A stretch of DNA of 64,000 nucleotides. Source: Berghia stephanieae (taxonomy: Eukaryota > Mollusca > Gastropoda > Nudibranchia > Aeolidiidae). Location: NCBI GenBank assembly GCA_034508935.3, contig CM067444.1:18200019-18264018 (forward strand). The letters run 5' to 3'. The translations under genes and the position numbers were made by a program. Positions 1 to 61,779 of the stretch are shown piece by piece. A model generated the notes under the pieces. It was not told the origin of the DNA. It searched no databases and worked only from the letters and a program-made list of their open reading frames with translations. Position 1 is the first letter of the stretch; each line of letters starts with the position of its first letter.

Positions 1-149
1 TATTTTATTATTTCCATTGAACCGCTTTTTTGTTATCAGAAATTCTAATTTGATCACGATTTTAGAAAGTTCCCCACTTGCAAATTTATGCAGAAGAGTT
101 TACAATAAAACGTTATTTTAGTTATTGAATTATTCACATTCGATTTGAC

Positions 150-360
150 TTGTTTGATTGTTTATTTTTAGGTGTTTTACGTCATTTCCCACACTTTCAG
201 CACCAGTAAAAAGGAAGATGATATAGGAACCGTTGTAGATTGTCGATGTGCCTATTTTAACATCACCGAAAGTCCAATCCAAGTACAAACATCCTGCTCT
301 GAAGGATACACTCACATATTTACAAACTATAATCTTATATTTTAAATGTATGCCCTTCCG
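150..360 (-). repeat. R1 retroposon, old fragment
   Basis: TTTCAGCACCAGTAAAAAGGAAGATG and later GAAGGATACACTCACA align with the start and middle of the R1 family, with large divergence. Confidence 0.45.
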
Positions 361-499
361 CACGATATCATAAGATACCGTCGCCTAGGCATTCCACGAA
401 GGAATATAGATAATTAATTCATCAAACAAGATGTCTGATGTCAACAGAAATCACCCATGTTGTCCAAGTGAGCAAATTGGGGGTTAATAATCTTGCTCA

Positions 500-575
500 A
501 TGAAAAAAACGAAAGTGCCTGAAGCGGGGCTCGAACCCGGAACATTCCGGGTCACAGTGCAAGGCTTTAACCTGA
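500..575 (-). repeat. tRNA-like fragment with B box
   Basis: Minus strand carries CCGGGTTCGAGCCCCGCTTC, a strong B box, and a CCGGAATGTTCCGG palindrome. There is no matching A box or acceptor stem, so it is probably a SINE head or decayed tRNA. Confidence 0.4.
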
Positions 576-599
576 ACAATAATATATTAATTCTAAAAA

Positions 600-1035
600 T
601 ACATATCTGGGATATGATTTACAAGCAAAAATATAATCTCTCAAAATGCAATATACATTTGACTGTCTCACTTCCAGCTAAGGATCTCGACCATGACCAA
701 GAGAAAAATCGAGCAATATAAAAAAAAAAAAAAAAAAAAGAACAAAGACAAGAGACATTGAAAAGGAAAACAGATAAAGGGGGATAGAAGACACACGTGA
801 TATTGAATCTGAATCCCAATGTTACTCGATGTCGACTCAATTCTGAGTATTTGTATTCGAGGGCGGAGAGTTCCAGTCTTTGATAGTGCGGAGTGCAAAT
901 GAATATTTGAAGATAAGAGGAATACATTTAATTGTTTACAAAGTACATACAAAAACCAAAATGGTACACAAGAGGATAAAATCTCTCTCAAAACTAATAC
1001 TATACATTTGCCTGTTTCCCTTTAGCCAAGGACTA
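600..1035 (-). repeat. R1 retroposon fragments
   Basis: Two partial copies. One holds ATGATTTACAAGCAAAAATA and CATTTGACTGTCTCACTTCC, then GGGGGATAGAAGACAC after an A19 run (720-739). The other holds AAGAGGAATACATTTAATTG and TTTGCCTGTTTCCC. Confidence 0.6.
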
Positions 1036-1471
1036 TTTTGTTTGTTTTTTAGGACTTTACGGCGCTTGCAACACATTTAGGTCATATCAGCGCCAATAAA
1101 AAGGAAGAAAATGGGATAGTAAAAAGTTCTATAATTACAATTAAAGCATCCATGAGTAAGACAAATGGGAATTAGTTCAAATAGGAAACAGATGTAGATT
1201 CCAAGAGCACACCATCAGTGTACTTAGTTGATCACCTAAATGTCTAAACAAAAAATGAATACAGTGCAAATAGCAGAGAGATGATTTACAAGACAACAAA
1301 TATCATCTCCCAAAACTATACATTTGCCGTTTCCCTAGCAGCCAGGGCCTGGACAAAAGTACTCTCATTCTCATTCCAAGACAAAGACATAGCAAGTCGA
1401 AAAACAAATTTAGAGGTATAGAAGGCAGTAATGCTACGGGAGGTCAGGAACCCCACCCAGGCCGAGGTCTC
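1036..1471 (-). mobile_element. R1 retroposon copy
   Basis: Runs from the T-rich end (TTTAGGACTTTACGGCGCTT) to GTCAGGAACCCCACCCAG. On the minus strand the element starts CTGGGTGGGG and ends with a hairpin and an A-rich tail. It seems inserted in the preceding R1 fragment. Confidence 0.78.
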
Positions 1472-1502
1472 TGGCCAGTAGTCTTTTTGCAGGACAAGAA
1501 AT

Positions 1503-2026
1503 AGTTTTAGTTTTTAAGGGCTTTACGGCGCTTGCAACACATTTAGGTCATATCAGCGCCAGTAAAAAGGAAGAAAGTGGGATAGTAAAATGTTCTAGAA
1601 TTACAATTAAAGCACCCAAGAAAAGGTAATACAAGGGGGAATTGGTTCAAATAGGAAACAGATGTAGATTCAAAGAGCACACCATCAAAGTACTTAGTTT
1701 GAGATCACCTAAAAGTCTCATCCAAACACAAGCACGGGTCCCCACTAAGAGGAATACACTCAAATGTTTACAAATCATATTATATAATATGTAAGCAAAA
1801 CATAATACAGTGCTTAACAGAGATGATTAACAAAAATATCATCTCCTAAAACAAACTATACATTTGACTGTTTCCATCTCAGCCAGGGCTAGATCAAAAC
1901 CAAGCAAGCATCTCATTCCAAAACAAAGACAGAAAGCAAGTTGGAAAACAGATTTAGGGGGATAGAAGACACAGTAGTAAGGGCCTCCCTGCCCATTATG
2001 GGAGTCATGAACCGAACCCCACCCAG
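1503..2026 (-). mobile_element. R1 retroposon copy, near full length
   Basis: A near-complete copy of about 524 bases between GTTTTTAAGGGCTTTACGG and CGAACCCCACCCAG. Direct repeats GACAAGAAA flank it (about 1493 and 2028), typical of a target-site duplication. Confidence 0.82.
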
Positions 2027-2654
2027 TGACAAGAAAGAAAATGTTGCAGGGGACAAAAGCTAGGAAACAAATTAATAGTTGTTCCACCCACCCCCGTCCT
2101 TTTTTTTTTGTTTCCACAAACAAAAGGACATATGAAATCCCACGCAAGGCCCGCATGTAAACATCCATACAACAAAAAATAAAAGAGAAAGAAAACAAAG
2201 GCAATTCCAAATGTGGCATACTTTCTTCATGTTTACGAATACACATAATTTACAATTTACAAAGATTAAAAAAAAACAAAGAAAAAAACAATAAAATCTG
2301 AAAACTAACAATATAAATAAATATAGATCATAACAACAATTATAATAATTCATTACTATATATAAAAAAGAAAGCAACACAACATTTCTCTGATGAATAT
2401 GAATTATTTATAATTAAGATGAATCATTTACAATATTTATAGAAAGATATGTATATACATATACATAATATAAATTCAGTTCCATTGTTCCAAGATATAA
2501 CAAGAATTTCATTATTTTTTCAACGTTGAAATGAAAATGTGAATGTGGCTTTTGTGTCCAATATTACAATATCAAAAGTTAACTAACCTGTAACAAATTT
2601 CAATTCCGTGACCGAATAAAAAGAGAATTGGGGGGATGGGGAGGGGGGGAGGGA

Positions 2655-2678
2655 GGAGAGAGAGAGAGAGAGAGAAGA

Positions 2679-2753
<75 letters not shown>
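2655..2753. repeat. (GA)n microsatellite
   Basis: About 99 bases of GA with a few interruptions, abutting an R1 fragment. It yields spurious Arg-Glu and Ser-Leu frames. Confidence 0.95.
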
Positions 2754-2755
<2 letters not shown>

Positions 2756-2850
2756 TTGTTTTTTAAGGGTTTTACGGTGCTTGCAACACATTTAGGTCAT
2801 ATCAGCGCCAATAAAAAGGATGAAAATTGGATAGTAAAAACATTCTTGAT
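2754..2850 (-). repeat. R1 retroposon fragment (A-tail end only)
   Basis: Only the hairpin end and about 60 further bases are present, directly beside the (GA)n tract at 2655-2753. Confidence 0.65.
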
Positions 2851-2879
2851 GTACAGTGAAAAGGACGAGGAAAAAGTAA

Positions 2880-3115
2880 TTTGTTTGTTTGTTTGTTTTT
2901 AAGGGTTTAACGGCGCTTGCAACACATTAAGGTCATATCAGCGCCAGTAAAAAGGAAGAAAATGGGAAAGTAAAAAGTTCTAGAATTACAATTAAAGCAC
3001 CCAAGAAAAAGTAAGACGAAGGGGAATAGATGTAGATTCCAAGAGTACACTATTAGTGTACTTAGTTTGAGATAACCCAAATGTTTCACCCAGACACTAG
3101 CACAAGATCCCACTA
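2880..3115 (-). mobile_element. R1 copy, left part (interrupted by a younger R1)
   Basis: Runs from (GTTT)n and the hairpin to AAGATCCCACTAA, where a younger R1 copy (3118-3652) is inserted. The remainder resumes at 3653. Confidence 0.75.
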
Positions 3116-3652
3116 ATGTTTTGTTTGTTTTTAAGGGTTTTACGGCGCTTGCAACACAGTAAGGTCATATCAGCGCCAGTAAAAAGGAAGAAAAAGGGAT
3201 AGTAAAAAGTTGTAGAATTACAAATAACACCCAAGAAAAAGTAAGACATTGGGAACAAATAGGGATCAGATGTAGATTCCGAGTGCACACCATCACAGTA
3301 CTTAGTTTGAGATCACCTAAAAGTCTCATCCAGACACAAGCACAGGTCCCAACTAAGAGGGATACACTCAAATGTTTACAAATCATATAATATAATATGT
3401 AAACTAAACATAATACAATGCATAACAGAGAGATGATTTACAAGGAAAAAAAAATATCATCTCCCAAAACAATAACAATGCATTCAACTGTTTCCCTCCC
3501 AGCCAAGGAACTCCGGCAAGGATCAGGAAAAAACTAAGTAATCTCATTCCAAGACAATGACAGGAAACAATTGGAAAACGGGTATGGGGGGATAGAAGAC
3601 ACAGCATGTACCTCCCTGCCCACTATGGGAGGTCAGGAACCCCACCCAGAAG
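3116..3652 (-). mobile_element. R1 retroposon copy inserted in an older R1
   Basis: A full-length copy ending CCCCACCCAG. The host R1 sequence AAGATCCCACTAA appears on both sides (ending about 3115 and starting 3653), a 13-base target-site duplication. This proves movement after the family was already present. Confidence 0.85.
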
Positions 3653-3868
3653 ATCCCACTAAGAAGAATACACTCAAATGTTAACAAATCATATGTTAAA
3701 ATTAAAAAAAAATAATATTACAGTACATAACAGAGAAATGATTTACAAGGAATAAAATCTCATCTCCCAAAACTATAACTACACATTCGACTGTTTCCCT
3801 CTTAGCCAAGGTCAGGACAAAACTAAGTAATCTCATTCCAAGTCAAAGACAGAAAGCTATAGGAAAAC

Positions 3869-3950
<82 letters not shown>

Positions 3951-3957
3951 AGAGAGG

Positions 3958-4019
<62 letters not shown>
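3653..4019 (-). mobile_element. R1 copy, right part, ending in (GA)n
   Basis: Continues the 2880-3115 copy from AAGATCCCACTAAGAAGAAT to GACAGAAAGCTATAGGAAAA, after which a 148-base (GA)n tract (3872-4019) replaces the end of the element. Confidence 0.7.
3872..4019. repeat. (GA)n microsatellite
   Basis: About 148 bases of GA with GGGA interruptions, inside an R1 element. Confidence 0.95.
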
Positions 4020-4024
<5 letters not shown>

Positions 4025-4160
4025 CAAACAGAATGACGTAATAAAAAAACAACCATGTTTGCAATATTTGACGGTGGGATGTAACTATTGAGATAGTGAA
4101 TTTACAAATTTCTATTAGTTAAACAATAAACCACAAACAAACACAACTTCTATACTCTCT

Positions 4161-4176
4161 CCCCCCCCCCCCCCCC
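4161..4176. repeat. Poly-C run (16)
   Basis: A C16 homopolymer; the length is probably uncertain. Confidence 0.9.
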
Positions 4177-4486
4177 TCTCGACCCCAATAAATAAAGAAT
4201 AGTAAAGACAAGGAAAGAGAGAGCATATGGCAACTATTTCCATGGTGCTACCAAAGAGAGAGAATAAAATAGGGAGAAGCATCAAGTAGAGGAACGTTTT
4301 CATGGTCATATTATTATCACAACTGATTAAAATTGCTAGAAAACTAACCATGACCGAAACATACCAAATAAATAATTATATATCATTCAATCGTAAAAAC
4401 CTTGATGAAATCAAGAAAACGAAAAATAATAATGATGATGATGATGATAAATAACAATAATGATGGAAACTTATCAGACTTGATCT

Positions 4487-5000
4487 TTGTTTTTGTTTTT
4501 AAGGGTTTTACGGCGCTTGCAACACATTTAGGTTATATCAGCGCCAGTAAAAAGGAAGAAAATGGGATAGTAAAAAGTTCTGGAATTACAATTAAAGCAC
4601 CCAAGAAAAAGTAAGACAAAAGGGGAACTAGGAACAAATAGGGATCAGATGTAGATTCCAAGAGCATACCACCAATGTACTTAGTTTGAGATCACCTATA
4701 AGTCTCATCCGCAAGCACAAAATCCAACAAAGAGGAATACACTCAAATGCTTACATTATACATTAAAAATAAATATAATGATACATAACAGAGAGATGAT
4801 TTACAAGGAAAAAAATATAATCTCCCAAAACAATAACTATGCATTCGACTGTTTCCCTCCCAGCCAGGACTCCGAACAGGGCCAAGTAATCTCATTCCAA
4901 GACAAAGACAGAAAGCATGTTGGAAAATAGATATAAGGGGATATAAGACACAGTATGTACCTCCCTGCCCACTATGGGAGGTCAGGATCCCCACCCAGAG
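4487..5000 (-). mobile_element. R1 retroposon copy with clear target-site duplication
   Basis: A complete element from GTTTTTGTTTTTAAGGG to GGATCCCCACCCAG, flanked by AGACTTGATCTTT on both sides (13 bases). This is the best copy for defining R1: about 515 bases, no recognisable tRNA head, and a 3' hairpin GGCGCT/AGCGCC with an A/C-rich tail. Confidence 0.87.
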
Positions 5001-5158
5001 ACTTGATCTTTATAAATTTTAACAGGTAATAAATTTGTTATAAATCAAAGTATCTTTCGGAACATGAAGTACTGTCAAGCAATAGTTTATTAACAAAAGT
5101 TTTTTAAAATGAAAGAAAAATGAAAAGACAAATATAATTGACAAACAAGCGCCCTCTA

Positions 5159-5182
5159 CCCCCCCCCCCCCCCCCCCCCCCC
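5159..5182. repeat. Poly-C run (24)
   Basis: A C24 homopolymer; such G/C runs recur at 14.3, 39.4, 43.7, 44.2 and 47.0 kb. Confidence 0.9.
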
Positions 5183-8100
5183 AACAAGCAATGGCATAAT
5201 ATGTTCACCAACAAAACCTTTTTGAATATTTCTTTCAATACATCAGATCTATCGAGCCCCTTCTTGTCGAATAATCACAACCTTTCTTCCTTAGGAGCAA
5301 AATGAAAAATTGAAAAACCTCCAAAAAGAAAAATACAAATGAAATCAAAACTGTCAAGACTAGATTATAATTTTATTAAGTTAAAAGATTTGCTAAAGTA
5401 ACCATTAGAGTAAACATACAATTTGGACAAAAAAAAAAGTAGAGGCTTAAAATTTTGTCTGAAGCCTGGAAACTAATATGCGAGCATTTAGGTCTTATTT
5501 TCATTTTTTAAAAATATTTAACGAAAAAGCAATGAATTGAGATGAACCTATGAAAAAAATTCTTAAACCTGTCATTTCTTTGAATTATTGATATAATTAA
5601 TCACTATCCGCTCTGATATGTCAAAATGACTTTTGCACCAGTTCTGTTTGGCAAATCACACAAATATAAGTAAACTGTTAAGATGTAAGATAGAATGTAA
5701 TGAAAACATCAGCTCTCTGTTGGGAAGAAGAAAAAAAATAATCCAAGTCAACTGCAATCTATTTGTAATTGAAATGTATGGATTTTTGAGAAAAATAATG
5801 ACAAAATGTGCAAAATGAATTAATTGCAACTCTGCCTTCCATCAATCTTGAGAATGCCTGATCTGTTATGATGACAGTTACATTTCTCAAAGTTTCCAAA
5901 TGTTCAAAGTCATGACTAGTTGGAAATTATCATACAAATATACAACTCATAATACAGTTGAATCTGGATAACGCAATACTAGTAAAATTGAAAAAAATTA
6001 TCATAATCACAAAGAGACAAAAGAGATACTCAGTCTCACCTCCATATAAAAAAGCTTTAGCGAAGTGGTTGTCTTTAGTGTTGCCTTATCCATGGTCAAA
6101 TGTATTAATCATAAGTTATGAATTATGGACTGCAGGATCTATAGTAAAGTCATTGTGGTCATATGGAGACCCATGACAGACCTGCTAAGTTGAGATTTCC
6201 AAGTAATGGAAAGCTCGTAAAATTGGCAATTTTAACTAATTTAGCAAAGAAACTTGGCTTCAACAGTCGGAACATCACTTCTCTCGTAATGACACATAGT
6301 AACTTAGTAACTGGTTCTCAACTATCAGAACAATGGCGGACGCCCTTATGAAATACTTCTCCGATGAGCATAAAAGTGTATCCGGAGGATAAAAACATAA
6401 TAAATCTGATCATGTTTTGACTTTTATACATTCTGATCACATGGCATGTGAAAAAGTTCTAGCCAGCATGAAGATATAAAGTACTGATTTTCTTTGTTTA
6501 GAACCAAGCTGCTCATTGCTGGGCGGACGTGACATCAGACTATTGAATCCTGTTGTCCTAAGCCTGCAATTTCTCACAAATGAATAATGATGACTAAAAG
6601 AATTGAAACTGATTTATTCTGGCAAATTTCGAAGAATTTTTTGTAATGGTTGGCAGGTCTGTGATGGGAATGAAAATGTTGGAGATGATCTGGCTGGTTA
6701 AATTACAGGTGGTTTGGGAGATGGAGAGGTAAAGGCTAAAACCTTTAAAATAAAGTTTTAAAAAAAAATAATAAGGAAAAAAGAAAAAGAAAACGGAATG
6801 AAATAAAAAGTGAGGCTTGATTCCTTTATTTGTCAAGCTGAAAATATTTTAAAGAAACAAATATATAAAATTTTAATATTTTACACTGTCGCTACCATTA
6901 TACAAAACTAGTATAATTAATTGTACAACAAAACATTGTCAGCAACTCATGTAAGCATGAACTTTCAGTATCATATTAATCATTAATGTCAAATAATTGT
7001 TCTTACAGCAATGATGAGAGTAACAAATAACATTCTGGCAAATGGTCTTGCCAACAAAGAATAATAGTGGAGGCATGAAACAGAATCAAACATAAAATAA
7101 TTATAACAATGATGATATTTAAGAAAATGTTTTATATACACTATACAAGGAAATCCACAAAGATTATCATTTTCTAACAGTGTGGTTTCAAATAATATAC
7201 TTTTGTACAGAGACAAGCGTCATCTCAGCAGAACAGAGAATTCAAATTTGCTTTTTCTTATCTGTAATTCGCAAGAAAAACAAAAGTGGGGAGCAATGGG
7301 AATGGGTAATCAGTATCATAAATGCAAATTGGATATAGCTAATACCAGTCTACCCTAATCTGAAAGATGTCTTGATGTGTCTGCTTGTAATACATAAAAT
7401 AGAACAAATGACTAAGAGAATGGCATGTGCGCTGCATGCGCACACACCAGAGGAGAAAAGATCAACTAATGTTTTGTCATTTGCTTTAACTTTACTAAGT
7501 TATCAGACAATCCAAATGACTGGAAAATAAGAGAACCTAAAAGGCTGATGTGATGACAAGAATGCAACTGTAGTGCTGTGAGAGGGTGAGAAAGTAATGT
7601 GATAAATTACTACACAAAAAACTTTGTACAATTCAGTGGTATAATCTTTCAGAAGCAACTTCAAATTACAAAAAAAAAACAACAAAACAACAAAAACAAA
7701 AAATAATTTTTTTACACATGATCATACTTTTACTAAGATTGTCAATGATGCAGCATTGCAAATGACACCTCACCTTAAAAATTGAGTATTTCCTACTTAC
7801 CATCCTATCCAAAGACCAATCTGAAAAATCTGGTTTTGACAACACGGACAAACCTGCCGTGGACAAACAAAAATATCTTTTCTATGTTTCTTCATTCTTA
7901 GCAAACTTCCTTCAGTGACATCAGGAATCTGAACAGCTGACAAGCACATTGTCGTTTTCCAGTCAATGTCCAAAGACAACAATAACAATTTTTAAAAAAG
8001 AGAGTAGAGATGGATCTCAATTACCATCTATCTAGTTCTTTGTCAATAATGAATAAGTTGATCATAGAATTTCTATAAAAAAATACATTTAGGGTGGATT

Positions 8101-8610
8101 GGATATCATACACTATAAAGTTGATTGACAACTCTGATCTAATCCATCTAATACAAAAGGGAGTATGCAGAGCAGAGCCAGTTTTTACTAATACTCTGTC
8201 TAGCAATCACAAATATCTCGATGTCTTCGATCGCAAACCACTCAAGTTTGAGAAAAACCCAACTATGCAGGAGGTTAGAAATATAATGGGTAAAGGGACA
8301 TGAACAATTTGGTCACATGTCCGAATAAAGGATAGTTTTACCAAATATCTATAGACTGGATACATCGTTGATTGAAGAGTGATTTTAGCCAAAAATGAGT
8401 AAACTGTGTATACCTGGAGTTGGAAGGGGTTACGACAGAGGCCATCGATCTACTATTTGATTTTGAAAAAAAAAACCAAAAAAAAGGGAGGTGGGCCACA
8501 AAATACATCTCATAAAAGGTGTGCTTAAATATTATACCATCACATTTCTGTCTTTGGTCCATAAACAACAATCGTGAAAACAATAAACAAAACAATGATT
8601 ACTCCTCTCC

Positions 8611-8712
8611 CATTAAAAAAAAAAGAAGAAAAAAAAAAGAAAAAGAAAAGAAAGAAAGCAAAAGAAAAGAAAAGAAAAGGGAAAAAAAGAGAAAAAAAAA
8701 AAGATCTAAAGA
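8611..8712. repeat. Polypurine A/G tract
   Basis: About 100 bases of irregular AAAG/AAGA sequence giving Lys-rich frames with no coding meaning. Confidence 0.85.
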
Positions 8713-9647
8713 AAGAGATAGCAAAGGTAAAGGAAAAAATTGATCTTAAAATTATCGGACAAATGACTTTGCAATTTTTACAGAGAATAGAGAAATAATG
8801 CTGAGAAATGAATTACAGTGGTCTGTCTCCGCCAAAGAGGGTTCTTTATAAAATTCACAAGTGACTGACAGAAAGCTCGCCATTTGGTCAAGCACATTTA
8901 TTTTTAAAAACAATATAAGAACTTGAAAACTGATCACAATTGGCTCATCTTTCAATTCAATTCATTTTGACAATACCCTGGGAGTTTTGGTCAATTTGTG
9001 GAATGAGTGTCCGTCCCTTGGATGTAACTTAGGTTGATTACTGAATAAGCTTTCTCATATTATTGCAATCGACTATGAATGCATGAAAAGAGAGGAACAT
9101 GACAATAGAAAATATTGTTTCCAAGTTAAAGCAGAATTAAAAACAAAATGCATTTTTCTGTTTTGTGATAATGTTCATGACATTTTTCTTTAAAATAAAA
9201 GAATTATCCCTTACAAACAAACAAAAAAACAAAACAAAATAAAATTGAAATCTTTTGGTGATAGGTTATTTGTCAAATCTGGCTCAACCATTTAGATTTA
9301 GCTTCCTTCCTGTCTGGTTAAGCATTTCTGTGGTTTTCAAGAAATATCTCAAGTCATTTTTTTTTCACGAAGTATTCATCAAAATAATCTGTCTAACTTA
9401 ATATTACTGTCACATAATTTTTTTCTTGTATCTGCTTATTCTCTTCATGCATCTGTGAATTTTCTTTTTTTTGGTTTTGGTTTTTTAACATTCAATGACC
9501 AAGCAGTCAATGATAAACATACAAACTTATTAAGGAAACTGAAAACTCAAAATTTATTCCATTCACTCTTTTCTTCCTTTTTTGTTTGTTTGCGTAGAAA
9601 CATAAATTGTCTAAACAAAGATATAAAAATGCAAGGCAGAATTTAAT

Positions 9648-9754
9648 TCTTTATTCCTCTTTATCTGTTCTCCATCTCAAAGACGCCCAATTGCTCTTGG
9701 AGCTGTGTTCAAATTGGTTTTATCCAATACTAAATGACCCTTTTATTTTATTTT
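9648..9754 (-). terminator. Candidate MED13 poly(A) signals
   Basis: The plus strand has TTTATT at 9650-9655 and an overlapping pair at 9742-9752, i.e. AATAAA on the MED13 strand about 0.5-0.6 kb after the stop. Such hexamers are common in AT-rich DNA, so only position supports them. Confidence 0.25.
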
Positions 9755-10277
9755 GGCAAATGGACAAATGACAGCCAATGTGGTGTGCGGATGGGGCCCA
9801 ATTATATGGATATTTAGATATAGTTAGCATAAATGATTTAACACCAGAAAAAGAAATGAAAATGAACGTTACTATTTGCCAGTAATTCAGCTAAAATAAT
9901 AGATTTAAAAAGAACCCTTAAAACAGCCACCGAATGATCAAAGATAAAACAAGCTATGACAAAATTATGTTCAATTGACTAAGAAACATAGTGCGGCGAG
10001 TTGTCTTTGTGGTGATTGTACGGACATGTTAAGATAAAAAAAATGAAATGCATTTGAAAGATCATAAATGATATCAATATGAGTGTAACATATCACAAAC
10101 AACAAGCTGGGGTTCCAATGAGGCTAGACACGAGCACCATCTTGAGAATTACGCTTCCTCCGTGTTGTACAAAAATAAAAACATTGTATTTTTATCAACA
10201 TATCATAACCATTTATATGGTCTCTCCTTAGCTTTCTCTTTTATTGCCATTTGTTCTCAATGCTTCGGATGCTGTCC

Positions 10278-59616
<49,339 letters not shown>

Positions 59617-59725
59617 GGTCACTCCATGTTAAGAAAACCACAAAATATATCCGAACGAAGGGTGAAAATGAACCCTGGTAATAAAACTCAAATATTAGTG
59701 GCCATTATCAAATACTTCCCATAAT
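59617..59725. promoter_or_regulatory. MED13 promoter / 5' UTR, possibly bidirectional
   Basis: Only 109 bases separate the MED13 ATG (59616) from a plus-strand ATG at 59726. The stretch must hold the MED13 5' UTR at least in part. No TATA box was recognised. A YY1/TISU-like ATGGC element sits at the plus ATG. A two-codon upstream ORF (ATG GAG TGA, minus strand 59627-59619) ends two bases before the MED13 start. Confidence 0.5.
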
Positions 59726-59766
59726 ATGGCTGACGGTAATGGCGACTCGATGGGAACAACAAGGCG
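59726..59766 (+). CDS. Possible first coding exon of a divergent gene (hypothetical)
   Basis: The plus strand reads MADGNGDSMGTTR and then meets a GTAAGG donor in phase 2. Composition is less AT-rich than the surroundings, and the ATG context (A at -3, GCT after ATG) resembles a TISU start. No second exon was recognised before the window ends, and the product family is unknown. Without splicing the frame stops after 14 codons. It could equally be promoter DNA of MED13. Confidence 0.22.
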
Positions 59767-61779
59767 GTAAGGGAAATTCACTATGATTGGTCAATTCCAG
59801 TCACATGCTGATTGACCCAGATAATTCTATCAACATGGCACCTGCTCGTGAAAACAATCGCAATGCCTTTTTGCCAGTAAAAAATAAAGTCAAAACATTC
59901 CGATTTTGGATTGGATCTCGTTTGACTCAAATTGATCTTGAAAAATGTCTCAATTGTTGATGTCCATCGTGTACATTTTCTTCGGATCATGGATACTGCT
60001 CAGGTATCTGTGAATGCCCCTGAAAAGTCGCAATCAAAACATGAATGGTCTTCTCACTCTTTCACTCCTTTTACAAAAACAGCTGATCAAATAGTTTAGC
60101 TGCTGAATATGTACTTATAGTATTTGGTTGTGATAATATATAATATATACGTAACCGAGGAAGTTTACAGAGTTCTTATCTATATTTATTTGATGGCCCC
60201 ATCTACTATTCCGAAAAAGGGGCGTGTCCTGAAGCGGTACCGTCCACTCACTCTTGTACTTTTACTTTCTATTTCTAACCTATTTCTTTTTTGTAAGCGA
60301 TTTTGGTACATTATACTGTCTATTTTCTCTCCCTTTTCGTCTTCTCTAGTTCATGATTGTTACATTTTGCTATGGCTTTATATTCAGACTGTCAGATCTT
60401 CAACCTGTATTGTCTATACTATCGAAGTGGCAATTCGGACTCGAGTCTGAATAGTCTCCCGTGACTGTCCGGACTCAAGTCAAACTCCAATGTGCGTGCG
60501 TAAAAGTAAAAGTATCTTGAACTTGAATGTGGGCGCGCAAACACAAAAGGGAGACAGTATGAGCAGTAGGCAAGGGTGGAACTGAAATAAAGCAGAGGAA
60601 GAGTTCAGAAGAAATTCTGTTTAACTGACACAGCTGATACCCTTACTTCGTACTGTCAAAGGATTGTTGCTTGTCTAACACTAACAGAATATTATTATTT
60701 TGTCTTGGTTTTATTTGGATATAGTGTAAAATTGTTAGAAAAGCTTTTCATTTAGACCTCAGTTACTAACTTCCATCTGGACTCCCAATTGATCAATGAT
60801 TTTGTCTTTCTCGTCAAATATAGCAGGTCTAGACTGGTTGTTTATAGTTGATATAACATTATTATTTTCATTTGCATCAATTGTATGTAATACTCAATAA
60901 CTAAATTAATTTCGAAATTTATTACCAGAGTAGGCTATTCTTATTAGTCCAAAGAACTTGTTGATTGCACTCGAGTCTGAATAGCAGTAGCCCCATACTA
61001 TGCCCTCCCGACTCTGACTCAGTCGCCAACCCTACTCTCATATTCCAATTTCGCCACTTTCGCATTCAGGGCTGGGGATCAATCAATTTTGATATTGTAG
61101 TATCAAAATTTTATACTATTTATAGAATTTCTTTATATTGGGCCTGAAGTAAGTAATTATGAAATACCTAGTAAATAGTTTCAGCACCATTGGGTTTCAC
61201 TTTATCACCCATATGTCCTTGCCGTCATCGCCACTTTGTTAGTAGAGCACAGAGGTATTTCGATTTAACTTCAGACTCGAAAAAATTCAACCGACATACA
61301 AGGGCATGTCCAGTTTGTTTGAGTTTTCCTTGTTGGCCTCAGAAAATGTTCGATATTTTCGTGTTGCCAATACAAACAAAATAGAGGGATTAAAAGGGGA
61401 ATTGTACAGAGTTTGAGATTTCAGTGATTTCGAGATTTCCGTGCTCGAGTGTATACTTTTATGTGCAACCAAATTGTAGCCAATTTTTAAAAAAATGTTA
61501 TTTAAACATTTAGAAATCAAATAGAACTATGACTTTTTCAAGACTCAACATAAGAAAAACAAAACAGAAAGCAGGGTGTCCATGAAAGTCGAGAAGTCAA
61601 ATGTGAAAATGAACACTAAAATTATGCTTCTGATTGACAAATCTCCTTGTGTGAGACAGAATATTGTTCCTTTAGGCCTGCATCAGTAATCTCTATATAT
61701 TAAATGTTAAATACCTTAAGTTTGCCCTTTTAGGGGCTGCACATTCGAGATAGAAGTCGGCGTGGAAAAATTTGGTCCC
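59767..61779. other. Upstream of MED13, no gene recognised
   Basis: If the divergent exon at 59726 is real, this is its first intron. Around 60430-60480 and 60960-61040 there are GGACTCGAGTC-like strings and short repeats of ACTCGAGTCTGAATAG (60439 and 60967), meaning unknown. Confidence 0.4.

Larger units (their letters stand above)
5001..10277. other. Region downstream of MED13, no gene recognised
   Basis: AT-rich sequence with short frames only. I saw no protein family, tRNA or R1 copy between 5.2 and 10.2 kb, apart from the polypurine tract at 8.6 kb. The part nearest 10.28 kb is probably MED13 3' UTR. Confidence 0.6.

Noticed and set aside
2600-4064. Long Ser-Leu and Arg-Glu reading frames
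   Set aside because: They are translations of (GA)n tracts. The same holds near 12.5, 40.0, 41.2 and 45.4 kb.
5958-6351. Two adjacent plus-strand frames of 60-72 codons
   Set aside because: No recognisable family, and composition equals the surrounding AT-rich DNA.
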